This document shows positions 17,159 to 28,100 of a stretch of 46,684 bases of DNA, piece by piece. Where the stretch lies: NCBI GenBank assembly GCA_903958625.1, contig CAJBTU010000028.1, positions 1 to 46,684 on the forward strand. The letters run 5' to 3'. Position numbers and translations under genes: made by a program. The stretch comes from an uncultured Ignavibacteriota bacterium (GTDB lineage Bacteria; Bacteroidota; Ignavibacteria; UBA10030; UBA8401). How positions within the stretch are numbered: position 1 is the first letter of the stretch; each line of letters opens with the position of its first letter. Below the pieces are notes generated by a model. That model had not been told where the DNA came from. It did not search any database and was given only the letters and a program-made list of their open reading frames with translations.

Positions 17159-19927
17159 CTATTTCTTCGCAACTGAATCTTTGTTTGTAACTCCCTTCAA
17201 TGCCATTTGTGCCTGGATCTGGCCTTTTTGCCCCGCCACCCATTCCGGCAGTCCCTGCACCCCCGCATACGCAGTATTGATCCTGTCAAGTATGCCGAGA
17301 GCTTTGTCGTATTCCTGGCGGGTCTGGTACAGCGTGAACAACATGTAATACGGATGATATTGATTTGTGAACGGTTCGCTGATCGGTTTCGATACCACAT
17401 CAAGCAATTTTGCCTCGAGGTTCTTCGTCATTTCTGTGTAACGATCCTTCGCACCGGCGAACTGGTAGAAATTGGTGATATCAAATTCTACGCGGTAATC
17501 CATCGGAAGAACTGTTGAAGGAAGTTTCACATTCATCGAATCAAGCGTTTCAACCGCTTTCGCATTATCGCGGGCAGTGTTGATATAATAAAGCGCAAGA
17601 CGCATGAATGCATTTCGATAGTTCATTGCAAGACGAACAACATTCTCGTCGTAGAACACGGTTGTGTCACGCAGGCCGCGGTACCGGTATCCACGTTGGA
17701 AATTCAGATTTGGTACAGCGGGTTCGTTCATCAGGTTCGCCGAAAGAATCTTCGGATCGATCACTCCTTCGTCGCTTGGGGCGGCATACGGGATCAATTT
17801 CATCGCCAAACCATCCATGCGGAAATAACGGTCGAGTCCGATCTTTGAATCGGGTGTTGATGTAACGGCCATATAGATCGGACGGACCCAGTTGTTCGTG
17901 CGGATGATGTCGTATGCCATGATATCCTGCGCGCGGATCGCTTTGATCGCTTGTCCGCCGGCCTGGGGGAAGGAGACCGTATTCGGAAGAATGAATCGAA
18001 GCTCTCCGGATTTTGCGGAGGTATCGTTCTTCACTTGCGGCTGCTGCGGACGGTCCGAGAATTGCTGATACTCACGCATCACTTCTGCCGGAACGGGGAT
18101 CGTCATTTCGCGCGGTTCCCATTGCATCGGTCCGATCTGTTCGATCTCCTGATCGCTCAGGCTGATCGGCACTTTTTTGGCGCCGAACGGTTCGCCATGT
18201 TTCAACTGTGTGATATACCACGATGTGTTCACCAAACTCAGGTTCACAATACGGACATCGCGGCGGACACCTTCAACATCCTGCAAGTACCAAAGCGGGA
18301 ATGTATCGTTATCACCGTTGGTGAACAAGATCGCATCGGGTTCGCACGACTGCAGAAGATTGTATGAATAATCCCACGCAACATAATCTCCGGAGCGGTC
18401 GGCAGATTTATAGTTTGTCCGCGCCATATTTGCGGGAACAAATACCAGAATAAGAAATAGCGCCCCGTAGGTCAGATATTTCTGCAATTGTTCGTTCTTC
18501 ACGGCTTCGCGGATGGAATCGATGATGCCGATGGTGCCGATACCGATCCACAATGAAAAGACAAAGAACGCGCCGACAAAGAAATAATCACGTTCGCGCG
18601 GCTGCGGATTCTGCATGTTGAAGTACAGCGCCATGATCAGGCCCATCAAAATAAAGAAGTTGAAGAAGACCCACCACATGACCTTGTCTTTTTTCCAATG
18701 ATAATAGAATCCGAACAGACCGATGATCAGCGGAATGCCCCACAGTTGTTTCCAGTTCACGCCGGCCCCCTGAAAATCCCCTTCGCTTCCGGCATACTGC
18801 CACAAGAAATACCGCATGAACATCTCGTCCAATTGATATCGCATCAGATAATCCCAGTCGCTCTTGTAATTTGTATAGATTCCCTGATGCTGCGGTTCCT
18901 GGCTCCAGCGGCGTTTCACGAACGGAGCGTCGCCGTACTGTTCACGATTGAGATATGAAACCAGTTTTTTCAGCGTGCTGGGATCGTTCTCATTCATCGG
19001 CGTATTGGCATTTGCGCGGATGATCACCTGCGTATATGTCGAGTATCCGAGAATGATCAGTAAAAATGATAATGATGCAATATTCAGCATCTCGCGTTTA
19101 TGCCGGACGGAATACCACACGCCATAGATCGCTGCAATTATTGCGGCGATGGGAACCATCGTCCACAGCATGCTCTTTGATTCCTGTCCTCCCCCGATTG
19201 TATATTCGCCGTCAAGCATGTTCGGCAAAATTTTGACAATACCGGGATAGACGATCGCAAAAATACCAATGGCAATGAGACCAAAAATGATGTAATTGCG
19301 AATGGAGAACTCGTAGCGGCGGAAAAATACGATGATAAGAAACGGAAAGATCACCATCAGCGCCAGCAAGTGAACGCCAAGCGACAGTCCGATCATATAG
19401 GCAATAAGAAAAATATATTTTTGATGACTGGGCGTATCGGCACGTTCATTCCACCGAAGAGCAAGCCAGATCAAAAGACCGATGAAAAACATTGCCGCGC
19501 CGTACACTTCCGCTTCAACAGCATTGAACCAGAACGTCGGGCTGAAAGTAAGAGAAAAAGCACCGACAGCCGAGGCACCGTACAGGGTAATTTTATTCCA
19601 CCAGTCTTCCGTTCGCGGACGCCATAGAATAATAAGTTTTACGATGGACAGATAAAGAAACAACGATGTGAATGCGCTGCAGAGTGCAGAGACAAGATGA
19701 ACACGCACGGCCGGATCGCTATAGGTCGGGATCATGCTGAACACCTTCCCGATCAACAAAAACAGGGGTGAACCGGGCGGATGGGGAACCTGCATCAGAT
19801 AGGCGGCCGAAATGAACTCGCCCACATCCCAAAATACGACCGTATCCGAAAGTGTTAAAATATAGGTGAACAGCGATCCGAGAAAAACGAATCCGGCAAC
19901 GAATTTATTCAGTTTAGTGTGCTCCAT
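17159..19927 (-). CDS. DUF2723-family large membrane protein (O-mannosyltransferase-like)
   Basis: 'TVVFWDVGEFISAAYLMQVPHPPGSPLFLLIGKVFSM' is characteristic of DUF2723; many TM segments. Confidence 0.9.
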   Translation of the reverse strand: MEHTKLNKFVAGFVFLGSLFTYILTLSDTVVFWDVGEFISAAYLMQVPHPPGSPLFLLIGKVFSMIPTYSDPAVRVHLVSALCSAFTSLFLYLSIVKLIILWRPRTEDWWNKITLYGASAVGAFSLTFSPTFWFNAVEAEVYGAAMFFIGLLIWLALRWNERADTPSHQKYIFLIAYMIGLSLGVHLLALMVIFPFLIIVFFRRYEFSIRNYIIFGLIAIGIFAIVYPGIVKILPNMLDGEYTIGGGQESKSMLWTMVPIAAIIAAIYGVWYSVRHKREMLNIASLSFLLIILGYSTYTQVIIRANANTPMNENDPSTLKKLVSYLNREQYGDAPFVKRRWSQEPQHQGIYTNYKSDWDYLMRYQLDEMFMRYFLWQYAGSEGDFQGAGVNWKQLWGIPLIIGLFGFYYHWKKDKVMWWVFFNFFILMGLIMALYFNMQNPQPRERDYFFVGAFFVFSLWIGIGTIGIIDSIREAVKNEQLQKYLTYGALFLILVFVPANMARTNYKSADRSGDYVAWDYSYNLLQSCEPDAILFTNGDNDTFPLWYLQDVEGVRRDVRIVNLSLVNTSWYITQLKHGEPFGAKKVPISLSDQEIEQIGPMQWEPREMTIPVPAEVMREYQQFSDRPQQPQVKNDTSAKSGELRFILPNTVSFPQAGGQAIKAIRAQDIMAYDIIRTNNWVRPIYMAVTSTPDSKIGLDRYFRMDGLAMKLIPYAAPSDEGVIDPKILSANLMNEPAVPNLNFQRGYRYRGLRDTTVFYDENVVRLAMNYRNAFMRLALYYINTARDNAKAVETLDSMNVKLPSTVLPMDYRVEFDITNFYQFAGAKDRYTEMTKNLEAKLLDVVSKPISEPFTNQYHPYYMLFTLYQTRQEYDKALGILDRINTAYAGVQGLPEWVAGQKGQIQAQMALKGVTNKDSVAKK

Positions 19928-20003
19928 TACATCCTCTTAAGTGGGAAAACAAACAACAATAGTGCATAAATATACTTTGAAAGTGCCTCTTTTCAAAAGA
20001 AAA

Positions 20004-21146
20004 TTACAAGATCAATTTCGCAGCAACCTCATCGCAGACGGCGTATCCACGGGAAGTGAGAGAAATAATATTGTTTTGACGAGTGAACAATCCCTCCTGT
20101 TCCATCTCCTTAAGAATCACCCGTTTAACGGAAAAAACATCCTCCCCGTAGAGCGAATACAGTTTTTTCAGATCGATGCCGGTGCTTCTCAGTCCTAAAA
20201 AGATCTCTTCCGTAAGAAATTTTTTCCTGTCGATCGCTTCGCTCCCGGAAACCGGAAATTCCCCCTGTTCCAGCGCATCGCAATAACTTTGTATGCTTCT
20301 TACGTTCCACCACCGCTTACCGCTCGTAGATGAATCCTTGCAGAAGGAGTGCGCCGATGGTCCAAAACCGATATAGTCGCTGTGATTCCAATAATTGGAA
20401 TTATGCCTCGAACGGTATCCCGGCTGCGCAAAGTTGGAGACTTCATACTGCTTGTATCCGTTGGCATTCATTGTTTCAATGGTGATCTCGTACAGTTCCG
20501 CATCCTTTTCGTCAGTAAGGGGTGAAACAATTTTGTCCTTTACCATTACAGCCAGCGGCGTCTGTTCTTCTACTATTAGAGCGTATGCAGAGATATGTTT
20601 CGGCTGCAGCGCGACTGCGCGCCGGAGGTTTTCCTTCCATCGTTCCGGCGTCTGATTCGGCAATGCAAAAATAAGATCGCAGCTGACGTTGGTGAAGCCG
20701 GCTTTGTACGCACTTTCAATGGCGCGCTCCGCCTCGCCGGCGGAATGAATGCGGGTAAGAAATTTCAGGTCATCATCATGAAATGACTGAATGCCAAAAC
20801 TGATGCGGTTGAAGCCTGCGGAACGGAATTCGCCGAGCTTGTTCAGTTCCACCGTTCCGGGATTCGATTCGCAGGTGATCTCGGCGTCCGGCTCAATGCG
20901 GTATTTTTTTTGCAGCAGGGAAAATATTCTTTCGAATTGGTTTGCGGAAAGCAATGACGGCGTACCGCCGCCAAAGAAGACCGATTCGATCGTTTCATTT
21001 ATCGGCAATGCGCCGGACCGAAGTATTATTTCCTTTTCAAGTGATTCGAGGAAGCGGTCCATTGAACTCATATTCTCTATGGAATAGAAATCGCAATAGA
21101 TGCATTTGTGTTCGCAGAATGGAATATGAAGATAGAGTGAAGCCAT
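20004..21146 (-). CDS. hemW: Radical SAM heme chaperone HemW (coproporphyrinogen III oxidase-like)
   Basis: 'LYLHIPFCEHKCIYCDFYS', 'VFFGGGTPSLL', 'RISFGIQSFHDDDLKFLTRIHSA', 'SNFAQPGYRSRHNSNYW'. Confidence 0.94.
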   Translation of the reverse strand: MASLYLHIPFCEHKCIYCDFYSIENMSSMDRFLESLEKEIILRSGALPINETIESVFFGGGTPSLLSANQFERIFSLLQKKYRIEPDAEITCESNPGTVELNKLGEFRSAGFNRISFGIQSFHDDDLKFLTRIHSAGEAERAIESAYKAGFTNVSCDLIFALPNQTPERWKENLRRAVALQPKHISAYALIVEEQTPLAVMVKDKIVSPLTDEKDAELYEITIETMNANGYKQYEVSNFAQPGYRSRHNSNYWNHSDYIGFGPSAHSFCKDSSTSGKRWWNVRSIQSYCDALEQGEFPVSGSEAIDRKKFLTEEIFLGLRSTGIDLKKLYSLYGEDVFSVKRVILKEMEQEGLFTRQNNIISLTSRGYAVCDEVAAKLIL

Positions 21147-21201
21147 AATTTAAGGCGTTACCGTCGATTTTCAAAAAATCTAAGCGACAAACGATTTTCT
21201 T

Positions 21202-21942
21202 TTACCGGATAATAGTTCCAATGCGTCCCCATTGAATTCCATCGGAGTTTTTGGACCAATAGATCAGCATTGCTTTGCCGACAATATTTTCTTCGGGGAT
21301 GAAACCCCACACCCGGCTGTCCGAGCTGTTATTGATATTGTCTCCAAGCGCAAAATAATAATTTCTCTTTACGATATACGACGGAGTCTCTTCTTGACCG
21401 ATGAATATTTTTCCGTCACGGAGTTCTATTCGGGCGCCTTCGCGTTGAATAAACACCTTCCACTTCAAAAAGTTCTTCGCGTTCACATCGATCGTCATGC
21501 CTTGATGCGGAACGATAACGGGCGGAAAATCCGTTTTTGCATGATCGAAATAACTCATCCTCATTCCGTTCACGCGGATGCTGCCGTTCACGATATCGAT
21601 CGTATCGCCGGGCAAACCAAGACAGCGCTTGACAAGAAAAAGATTCCGGATAGGAAGTACTTCGTTCGGTTCGCCGGGAAAATCAAAAACGATCACGTCG
21701 CCGCGCTGAACCTCTTTTAATTTCGGGAATTGAAACTGCGGTAGAGAGATATAGAGAAACTTCTGAGGAGTGCGGGCGCCGTAGATGAACTTGTTCACCA
21801 GCAGGTAATCACCGACGCGGAGCGTGGTGTTCATTGATTCCGACGGGATCTTGTAGGCATCAATAATACACGACTTTAAACCGGCGGCGAACAACAGAGT
21901 GAAAAAAAATATGAAGAGAACATCTTTGACCTTACGCCACAT
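21202..21942 (-). CDS. lepB: Signal peptidase I
   Basis: 'IPSESMNTTLRVGDYLLVNKFIYG', 'VKRCLGLPGDTIDI', 'YFALGDNINNSSDSRVWGFIPEENIVGKA'. Confidence 0.94.
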   Translation of the reverse strand: MWRKVKDVLFIFFFTLLFAAGLKSCIIDAYKIPSESMNTTLRVGDYLLVNKFIYGARTPQKFLYISLPQFQFPKLKEVQRGDVIVFDFPGEPNEVLPIRNLFLVKRCLGLPGDTIDIVNGSIRVNGMRMSYFDHAKTDFPPVIVPHQGMTIDVNAKNFLKWKVFIQREGARIELRDGKIFIGQEETPSYIVKRNYYFALGDNINNSSDSRVWGFIPEENIVGKAMLIYWSKNSDGIQWGRIGTIIR

Positions 21943-21954
21943 TGTTCTTCCGCC

Positions 21955-22971
21955 TTAACTGATCAGGGTGCCGATGCGGCCAAAGCGGATCGTTTCGGGA
22001 TTGAACAGGGTAACAACAAGTTTGGTAACGATATCAAGGATCATATTGTGACCGGAGAACGTCGTATAGATCCATTCCATGCGCATCGTTTCGCCGCGCA
22101 TGGCAAGCTGTTCGCGGAATTCATCCGTCAGCGTGACCGAAAAATAAACGAACATCGGCGTTCCGACAATATTTTCCCGCGGAATGAATCCCCAGAAACG
22201 GCTGTCGAGAGAATTATCGCGGTGGTCACCCATACCGAAGACATAATCTTTTTCGACAACGTAGGTGTCAGTCACTTTTCCATCGATCGCCACCATACCG
22301 TCAGAACGTAATTCCGGCGCATGACCGTCCCGTTTAATGAATGTTTCCCACATTCTGAAGTTTTCGGGGATGATCTTCATTGCCATCCCTTTTTTCGGAA
22401 CGACAAGCGGTCCATAATTGTCTTCGTTGAACAACGCTGTCGGAGGGAACGACCGGTCATCCTGATACGACGGCGGAATGATGCGAAGATTATCGAATTT
22501 CATGTTCTTTGGTACCGGTGCGGCCTGACCATTGATATAGACAACGCGGTTCCTTATCTGCAGCGTATCACCGGAAACCGCCATACACCGTTTCAGATAG
22601 AAGGTGAATGCTTCGGGCTTCACTTCATCTCTCATTCCCGGAAACTCGAACACGATCACGTCGCCCCGTTTCACGTCTCTGACTCCCGGCAGTGTTGTCC
22701 ACGGAAGCCGGATATCGGTAAACATGATGTTGCGCGGAGTCGATGCGCCAAAAATAAATTTGTTGACCATCAGAAAATCGCCGGTCAGCACTTCGTTCTC
22801 CATGGAACCGGTCGGCACAAGGAATGATGCAATGATAAAATTATTGAGCAGGATGAATCCGCCGAAGACGATAACGAATTCCTTCACCTGAGCGATGATA
22901 TTTTCTTTCCACGTCAGCGGTTTTTTTGGTTCTTCTTTTTTGATCTCTTTTTCTTCTTTTGCCATTGACAA
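21955..22971 (-). CDS. lepB: Signal peptidase I (second tandem copy, longer)
   Basis: 'VPTGSMENEVLTGDFLMVNKFIFG', 'LKRCMAVSGDTLQI', 'VFGMGDHRDNSLDSRFWGFIPRENIVG'. Confidence 0.94.
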   Translation of the reverse strand: MSMAKEEKEIKKEEPKKPLTWKENIIAQVKEFVIVFGGFILLNNFIIASFLVPTGSMENEVLTGDFLMVNKFIFGASTPRNIMFTDIRLPWTTLPGVRDVKRGDVIVFEFPGMRDEVKPEAFTFYLKRCMAVSGDTLQIRNRVVYINGQAAPVPKNMKFDNLRIIPPSYQDDRSFPPTALFNEDNYGPLVVPKKGMAMKIIPENFRMWETFIKRDGHAPELRSDGMVAIDGKVTDTYVVEKDYVFGMGDHRDNSLDSRFWGFIPRENIVGTPMFVYFSVTLTDEFREQLAMRGETMRMEWIYTTFSGHNMILDIVTKLVVTLFNPETIRFGRIGTLIS

Positions 22972-23022
22972 TCCTATGAATAATTTCTTTGTAAGTCTGC
23001 TCTGTTTTTTTCGGAGCTATTC

Positions 23023-24828
23023 CTAGTCATCACCCATTTTCAATACGGCAAGAAATGCTTCCTGCGGAAGTTCTACCCGTCCAACCTGTTTCATCCGCTT
23101 TTTTCCTTCTTTCTGTTTTTCAAGGAGTTTGCGTTTTCGGGAAATGTCTCCGCCGTAACATTTGGCAAGCACGTTTTTCCGCATGGCGGAGATCGACGTC
23201 CGCGCAATGATCTTGCTGCCGATGGCCGCCTGAATGGCAATTTCAAACATTTGACGTTGGATAAGCTCCTTAAGTTTCACGCACAGCTTTTTCCCTATTT
23301 CAAAGGCTTTATCGTGATGCACGATCGTTGAAAGGGCGTCAACCTGTTCCGTATTCAGCAGAATATCGAGTTTCACAAGATTGGATTCACGGTAGTCCAG
23401 ATACTCATAATCCAGCGAAGCATAACCGCGCGTTAATGATTTCAGCTTATCGTAGAAATCAAAGATGATCTCCGATAACGGAAATTCGTAGGTAAGATCG
23501 GCGCGCGTCGGATCGAGATACGAAGTATCCTTCCAGATGCCGCGGCGGTCGGTGGCCAGCTTCATAATGTTGCCGATGTATTCCGTCGGCGTAATGATCT
23601 GTGCTTTAATGAAAGGTTCTTCAACCCGTTCTATCTTTGTCGGATCGGGCATATCGGCCGGATTATCAACAACGATCATCTCGCCGCTGGTGAGGATCAC
23701 GCGGAACTCCACGTTCGGAACCGTTGTGATGAGGGATTGATTGAACTCGCGTTCCAGCCGCTCCTGAATGATCTCCATGTGAAGCAGTCCGAGAAATCCG
23801 CAGCGAAAGCCGAATCCCAATGCGCCGGATGATTCCGGAACGTAGATGAGGGACGAATCATTGAGCGCAAGTTTTTCCAGTGAATCGCGCAGTTCGGCAA
23901 ACTCGTCGCTGTTCGTCGGATACAATCCGCTGAACACCATCGGCTTCACAACTTTATAACCTGCAAGAGCTTCGGTTGATCCGTGATATTGCGTGGTGAT
24001 CGTATCGCCTACTTTTGTATCGCGCACATTCTTCAGTCCCGCAATAACATACCCGACGTTCCCGGCCGTGAGTTCTCTCGTGCGGCTTTTATTCATGTAG
24101 AGAACGCCGCACTCTTCCACTTCCGCCGTGTTGCCGTTGTTAATAAATTTTATTTTTTCTTTTTCCTTCAGCACTCCGTCCACAACGCGCACATACGCAA
24201 CCGCACCGCGGTAAGCATCGAACTTCGAATCGAAGATCAGTGCACGCAGCGGTTTTTCCGGATCACCTTTCGGCGCGGGAACTCTATTCACCACAGCTTC
24301 AAGGATATCCTCAATTCCGATCCCTGCTTTTGCGCTTGCACGGATAATATCTTTGTCGTCGCATCCCATCAGACCGATCACTTCATCTCTCACGGTATCC
24401 ATCATCGTTGCCGCCGAAGGAAGATCGATCTTATTCATCACAGGAATAATTTCCAGTCCGGAATCGATCGCCAAATATAAATTGCTGATCGTCTGCGCTT
24501 CCACTCCCTGCGACGCATCAACCACCAGAATTGCTCCTTCGCATGCCGCTAACGAGCGTGAAACTTCATATGTAAAATCAACATGACCGGGTGTATCAAT
24601 AAGATTGAGCGTGTAGGTTTCGCCGTTTTTAGCCTTGTATTCCATCTGAATGGCGTGCAGTTTGATGGTAATTCCGCGTTCCTGCTCAAGGTCCATATCA
24701 TCAAGAACCTGATTTGTCGTCAGATCCCTTTTGGTGATGCGTCCTGTAAATTCGAGTAAACGGTCGGCCAACGTGGATTTGCCGTGGTCAATATGGGCGA
24801 TAATGCAGAAATTTCGAATATTATTCAT
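23023..24828 (-). CDS. lepA: Elongation factor 4
   Basis: '[26 protein letters not shown]', '[22 protein letters not shown]'; C-terminal '[26 protein letters not shown]'. Confidence 0.97.
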   Translation of the reverse strand: MNNIRNFCIIAHIDHGKSTLADRLLEFTGRITKRDLTTNQVLDDMDLEQERGITIKLHAIQMEYKAKNGETYTLNLIDTPGHVDFTYEVSRSLAACEGAILVVDASQGVEAQTISNLYLAIDSGLEIIPVMNKIDLPSAATMMDTVRDEVIGLMGCDDKDIIRASAKAGIGIEDILEAVVNRVPAPKGDPEKPLRALIFDSKFDAYRGAVAYVRVVDGVLKEKEKIKFINNGNTAEVEECGVLYMNKSRTRELTAGNVGYVIAGLKNVRDTKVGDTITTQYHGSTEALAGYKVVKPMVFSGLYPTNSDEFAELRDSLEKLALNDSSLIYVPESSGALGFGFRCGFLGLLHMEIIQERLEREFNQSLITTVPNVEFRVILTSGEMIVVDNPADMPDPTKIERVEEPFIKAQIITPTEYIGNIMKLATDRRGIWKDTSYLDPTRADLTYEFPLSEIIFDFYDKLKSLTRGYASLDYEYLDYRESNLVKLDILLNTEQVDALSTIVHHDKAFEIGKKLCVKLKELIQRQMFEIAIQAAIGSKIIARTSISAMRKNVLAKCYGGDISRKRKLLEKQKEGKKRMKQVGRVELPQEAFLAVLKMGDD

Positions 24829-24947
24829 TGTTCTATGGAAATCCGTGGTAGTCGTTGAGTATTTGTTTCGTTTAATAGTTGAGATTTCCGATGACGGTAT
24901 CTCATCTACGTATATGCTCAACCGCTTCTTACCTGCTCTTTAAACAA

Positions 24948-25020
24948 AAATCCCTGCCGAAATGCCTGCCTACCCTTCGAAAATCCTTTAGGGCTGTCAG
25001 GCAGGCTACATAGGCAGGGT
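24948..25020. repeat. Compound palindromic intergenic repeat (REP-like)
   Basis: Nested arms CCCTGCC(24952-24958)/GGCAGGG(25013-25019) and GCCTGCC(24964-24970)/GGCAGGC(25000-25006), with inner CCCT/AGGG. Confidence 0.7.
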
Positions 25021-25072
25021 TTCTGCATCTAAAATACTAATAATAGAAAGGAATCGCAAGGAAGGAGTTTTG

Positions 25073-25165
25073 ATGAAAATCTGCAACTTCGTCCGGTTTT
25101 ATCGTATCCATATACTCCGTATATTCAATCGCTGGAAAAGCATATCCGGAAACTCACTAACGTAA
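25073..25165 (+). CDS. Putative 30-aa small ORF (MKICNFVRFYRIHILRIFNRWKSISGNSLT), possible leader/microprotein
   Basis: ATG preceded by 'aaggaaggagttttg'; stop TAA 5 nt before the ATG of the M1 peptidase, which has no evident SD of its own. Confidence 0.4.
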   Translation: MKICNFVRFYRIHILRIFNRWKSISGNSLT

Positions 25166-25170
25166 AAATT

Positions 25171-28100
25171 ATGAAACCATCATCCGCTCTTCTTCTTTGC
25201 ACTATATCATTATTCAGCCTGACTCTGCACTCTCAGGAAATAACCCGGCTTCCGAGCGGCAAACCTTCTGCTGCATACTGGCAGCAGCGGACCGATTACA
25301 ACATTAAAGCAACTTTGAATGCCGAAAAGAAGCTTCTTACCGGAACGGGAACGGTCACCTACTATAATAACTCCCCCGATACTCTGAAAACGATCGTCTG
25401 GCATTTGTACCAGAACATCTTCCGGAAGGATTCATCACCGCGCAAAAATGACGAGGCTTCCACGCGGGCGCTCAGCATCACAAAAGGGATCGAGATCGAA
25501 ACGGTAACGATCAACGGATCGAAAAGCGATCCGCGGGTCGATGAAACAATCATGGAGACACCGCTGGCGGTTCCGCTCCTTCCAAAAACTTCAGCAACCA
25601 TCACGGTGTCATGGAACTATGAGATACCAAAAGATCCGGAGCTGCGCACCGGCAGCGAGGGGAAAGATTTCGGAATATGCCAATGGTATCCTCAAATTGC
25701 GGTGTATGACGACATCCGCGGCTGGGACCGGACGCAATATCTTGGAATTGCGGAATTCTATGCTGAGTACGGAAACTGGAACGTGGAACTGACGGTTCCG
25801 AAAAATTATATTCTTGCTTCAACAGGCACACTTTTAAATCCGAACGACGTTCTCACATCTTCACAACTGAATCGATTTAATTCTATTACAAAAGATTCAA
25901 CCACCCGCATCATCCTTCCCGGCGAGATCGATTCAACAAGCGACATGATCAGCAAAGATTCCATCGTCTGGAAATTTTCCGCGGAGAATGTCCGCGATTT
26001 TGCGTGGGCGGCTTCGCCGAATTATGTGTGGGACGGAACAGTAACAAACGATGGAGTGCGCATCTATGCATTCTATCACCCAAAAGAATACCGTGCTTCG
26101 GTTCCGCTGCTGATGAGCGACGCAACCAACTGGGACGATGGAGCACAGATGGCAAAACAATCCATCGAACATTTTTCAAAAAACTTCGGGAAATATGTCT
26201 ATCCTCAGGCGACCGTTGTCTCCGGTCCTGTTTCAGGAATGGAATATCCGATGATGATCTTTGCGGGATCTGGCGACGCAGTATCGAACATGCTGTATTA
26301 CGTTATCGCTCATGAACTGGGACACGAATGGTATCCGATGATGATCGGGAACAATGAAACAAATTATCCGTTCATGGATGAAGGATTCAACACGTACATT
26401 ACCGCAACGGCCGCAGAAGACCGGTACGGCAATAACGGACTGCTGAACAAGGATTTTCTCGTGCAATACTCCTGGATGAATCCGCCGGAAACAAATGTGC
26501 GCCTGTTCGAACAACGCATGTATCTGATGTCGGCACGCGCAAATAACGAAGCGACAGTGATGGCACATCCTTATGTAATTCCTTCGTCACAGTACGGCGT
26601 GATGGCATATCAAAAACCGGCAACGGTATTGGTGATGCTGGAAGATTTGCTGGGAAAGGAAACCTTCTCCAAAGGTATGAACGAATATTATTCCCGCTGG
26701 CTCTTCAAGCATCCGTATCCCAACGATTTCTTCAATACCATGGAAAACGCTGCCGGCCGGGATCTTGACTGGTTCTGGAACCAATGGTTCGACCAGACAT
26801 GGAAACTGGACATGGCCGTCGATGAGGTGAGCAATGCAGAACATAACGGCATCTGGAGATCAACGATCGTATTGCTCAATGAAGAACAGGCGGTAATGCC
26901 GGCTACGCTGCGTCTTACACTCGACAATGGAACAACACGCGATATCCGGTTCTCCGAAAAAGTATGGGCCAAAGGAAGCCGCGCCGAGATCCTCGTTGAT
27001 TCTCTCCCCGCAAAAGTGAAGAATGTCGTGATCGATCCCGAAATGAAACTCTCCGACGTCGATCGATTGAATAATTCGTGGTCAATGCCTCCCGTGGTCT
27101 TCGACTACGGATTCAATATCGCCAATACCCTCACTTATCCGCTCGATGCATACCGAATCAATGCGGCACCTGCCGTCGGTTTCAATCTGCGCGACGGATT
27201 TGAGCTCGGCACATCCATCAATGGAAATTATATGGTGAGCGATCACAATATTACGCTCAACGCAAAACATGGAATACGCAGCAATGTTCCCGATTACGAA
27301 CTTTTATATTCAACGCCCCTCAGAATGTGGGATCCGCAGCTGACAACGTCTGCACGGTTCTTCCGTTTGGACGGATTCAATGGTTGGCAATGGATGATAG
27401 AGAAAACATTCAATCATCAAAAGAATCTTGCACGCAGTTACCGACGAACATTCATCATCAACACGAGCATCCTTTCCATCCGTGTTAACGATGCGCGTTA
27501 TCTCGGCAATCGTGCGGAGTGGAACACAACAGGCCATCTCGACGCCGGGTTCATCAGTTTAAAATATTTTGAAAATTATTCCTGGGGAAGATTCTTCCTG
27601 CGGCTGGAAGATGAGTTTGGTACACCGACGTCGTCGTTCAGTTATTCAAAGCTGACCAGCGAAGCAAGGTTCGACCATCCGCTTTTCCCGGGCATGAAGG
27701 TCAACTGGAGATTGTTCGCTGGAAATTCAGCCGGATCAGTTCCGGTACAAACTGCGCACTCGCTGACACAGGCAACGCCGCTGGAGAGGTTTGACAGTTG
27801 GTTCTTCCGCACGCCGGTTGTCGGACAATCGCTTCGCGACAACTTCGCAAAATCAGGGGGCGGGAATATGTTCCTGCAGCACGATACAACGGCAATGAAT
27901 GTTGCCGCGTTGAATGTTGCCGTATCGAGCGGACCGTTTGTTCTGTTCGCCGATGCGGGTACATTGTGGGATTCAACAACAACACGGTTCAAACAATTCT
28001 ATTATGATGCCGGAGCGGGATTGCAGCTGAATATCGGGAACATTGGCATTGCTAATTTCAGCACCGGTCCGATCGGACTGGGAATATATTTCCCGATCTA

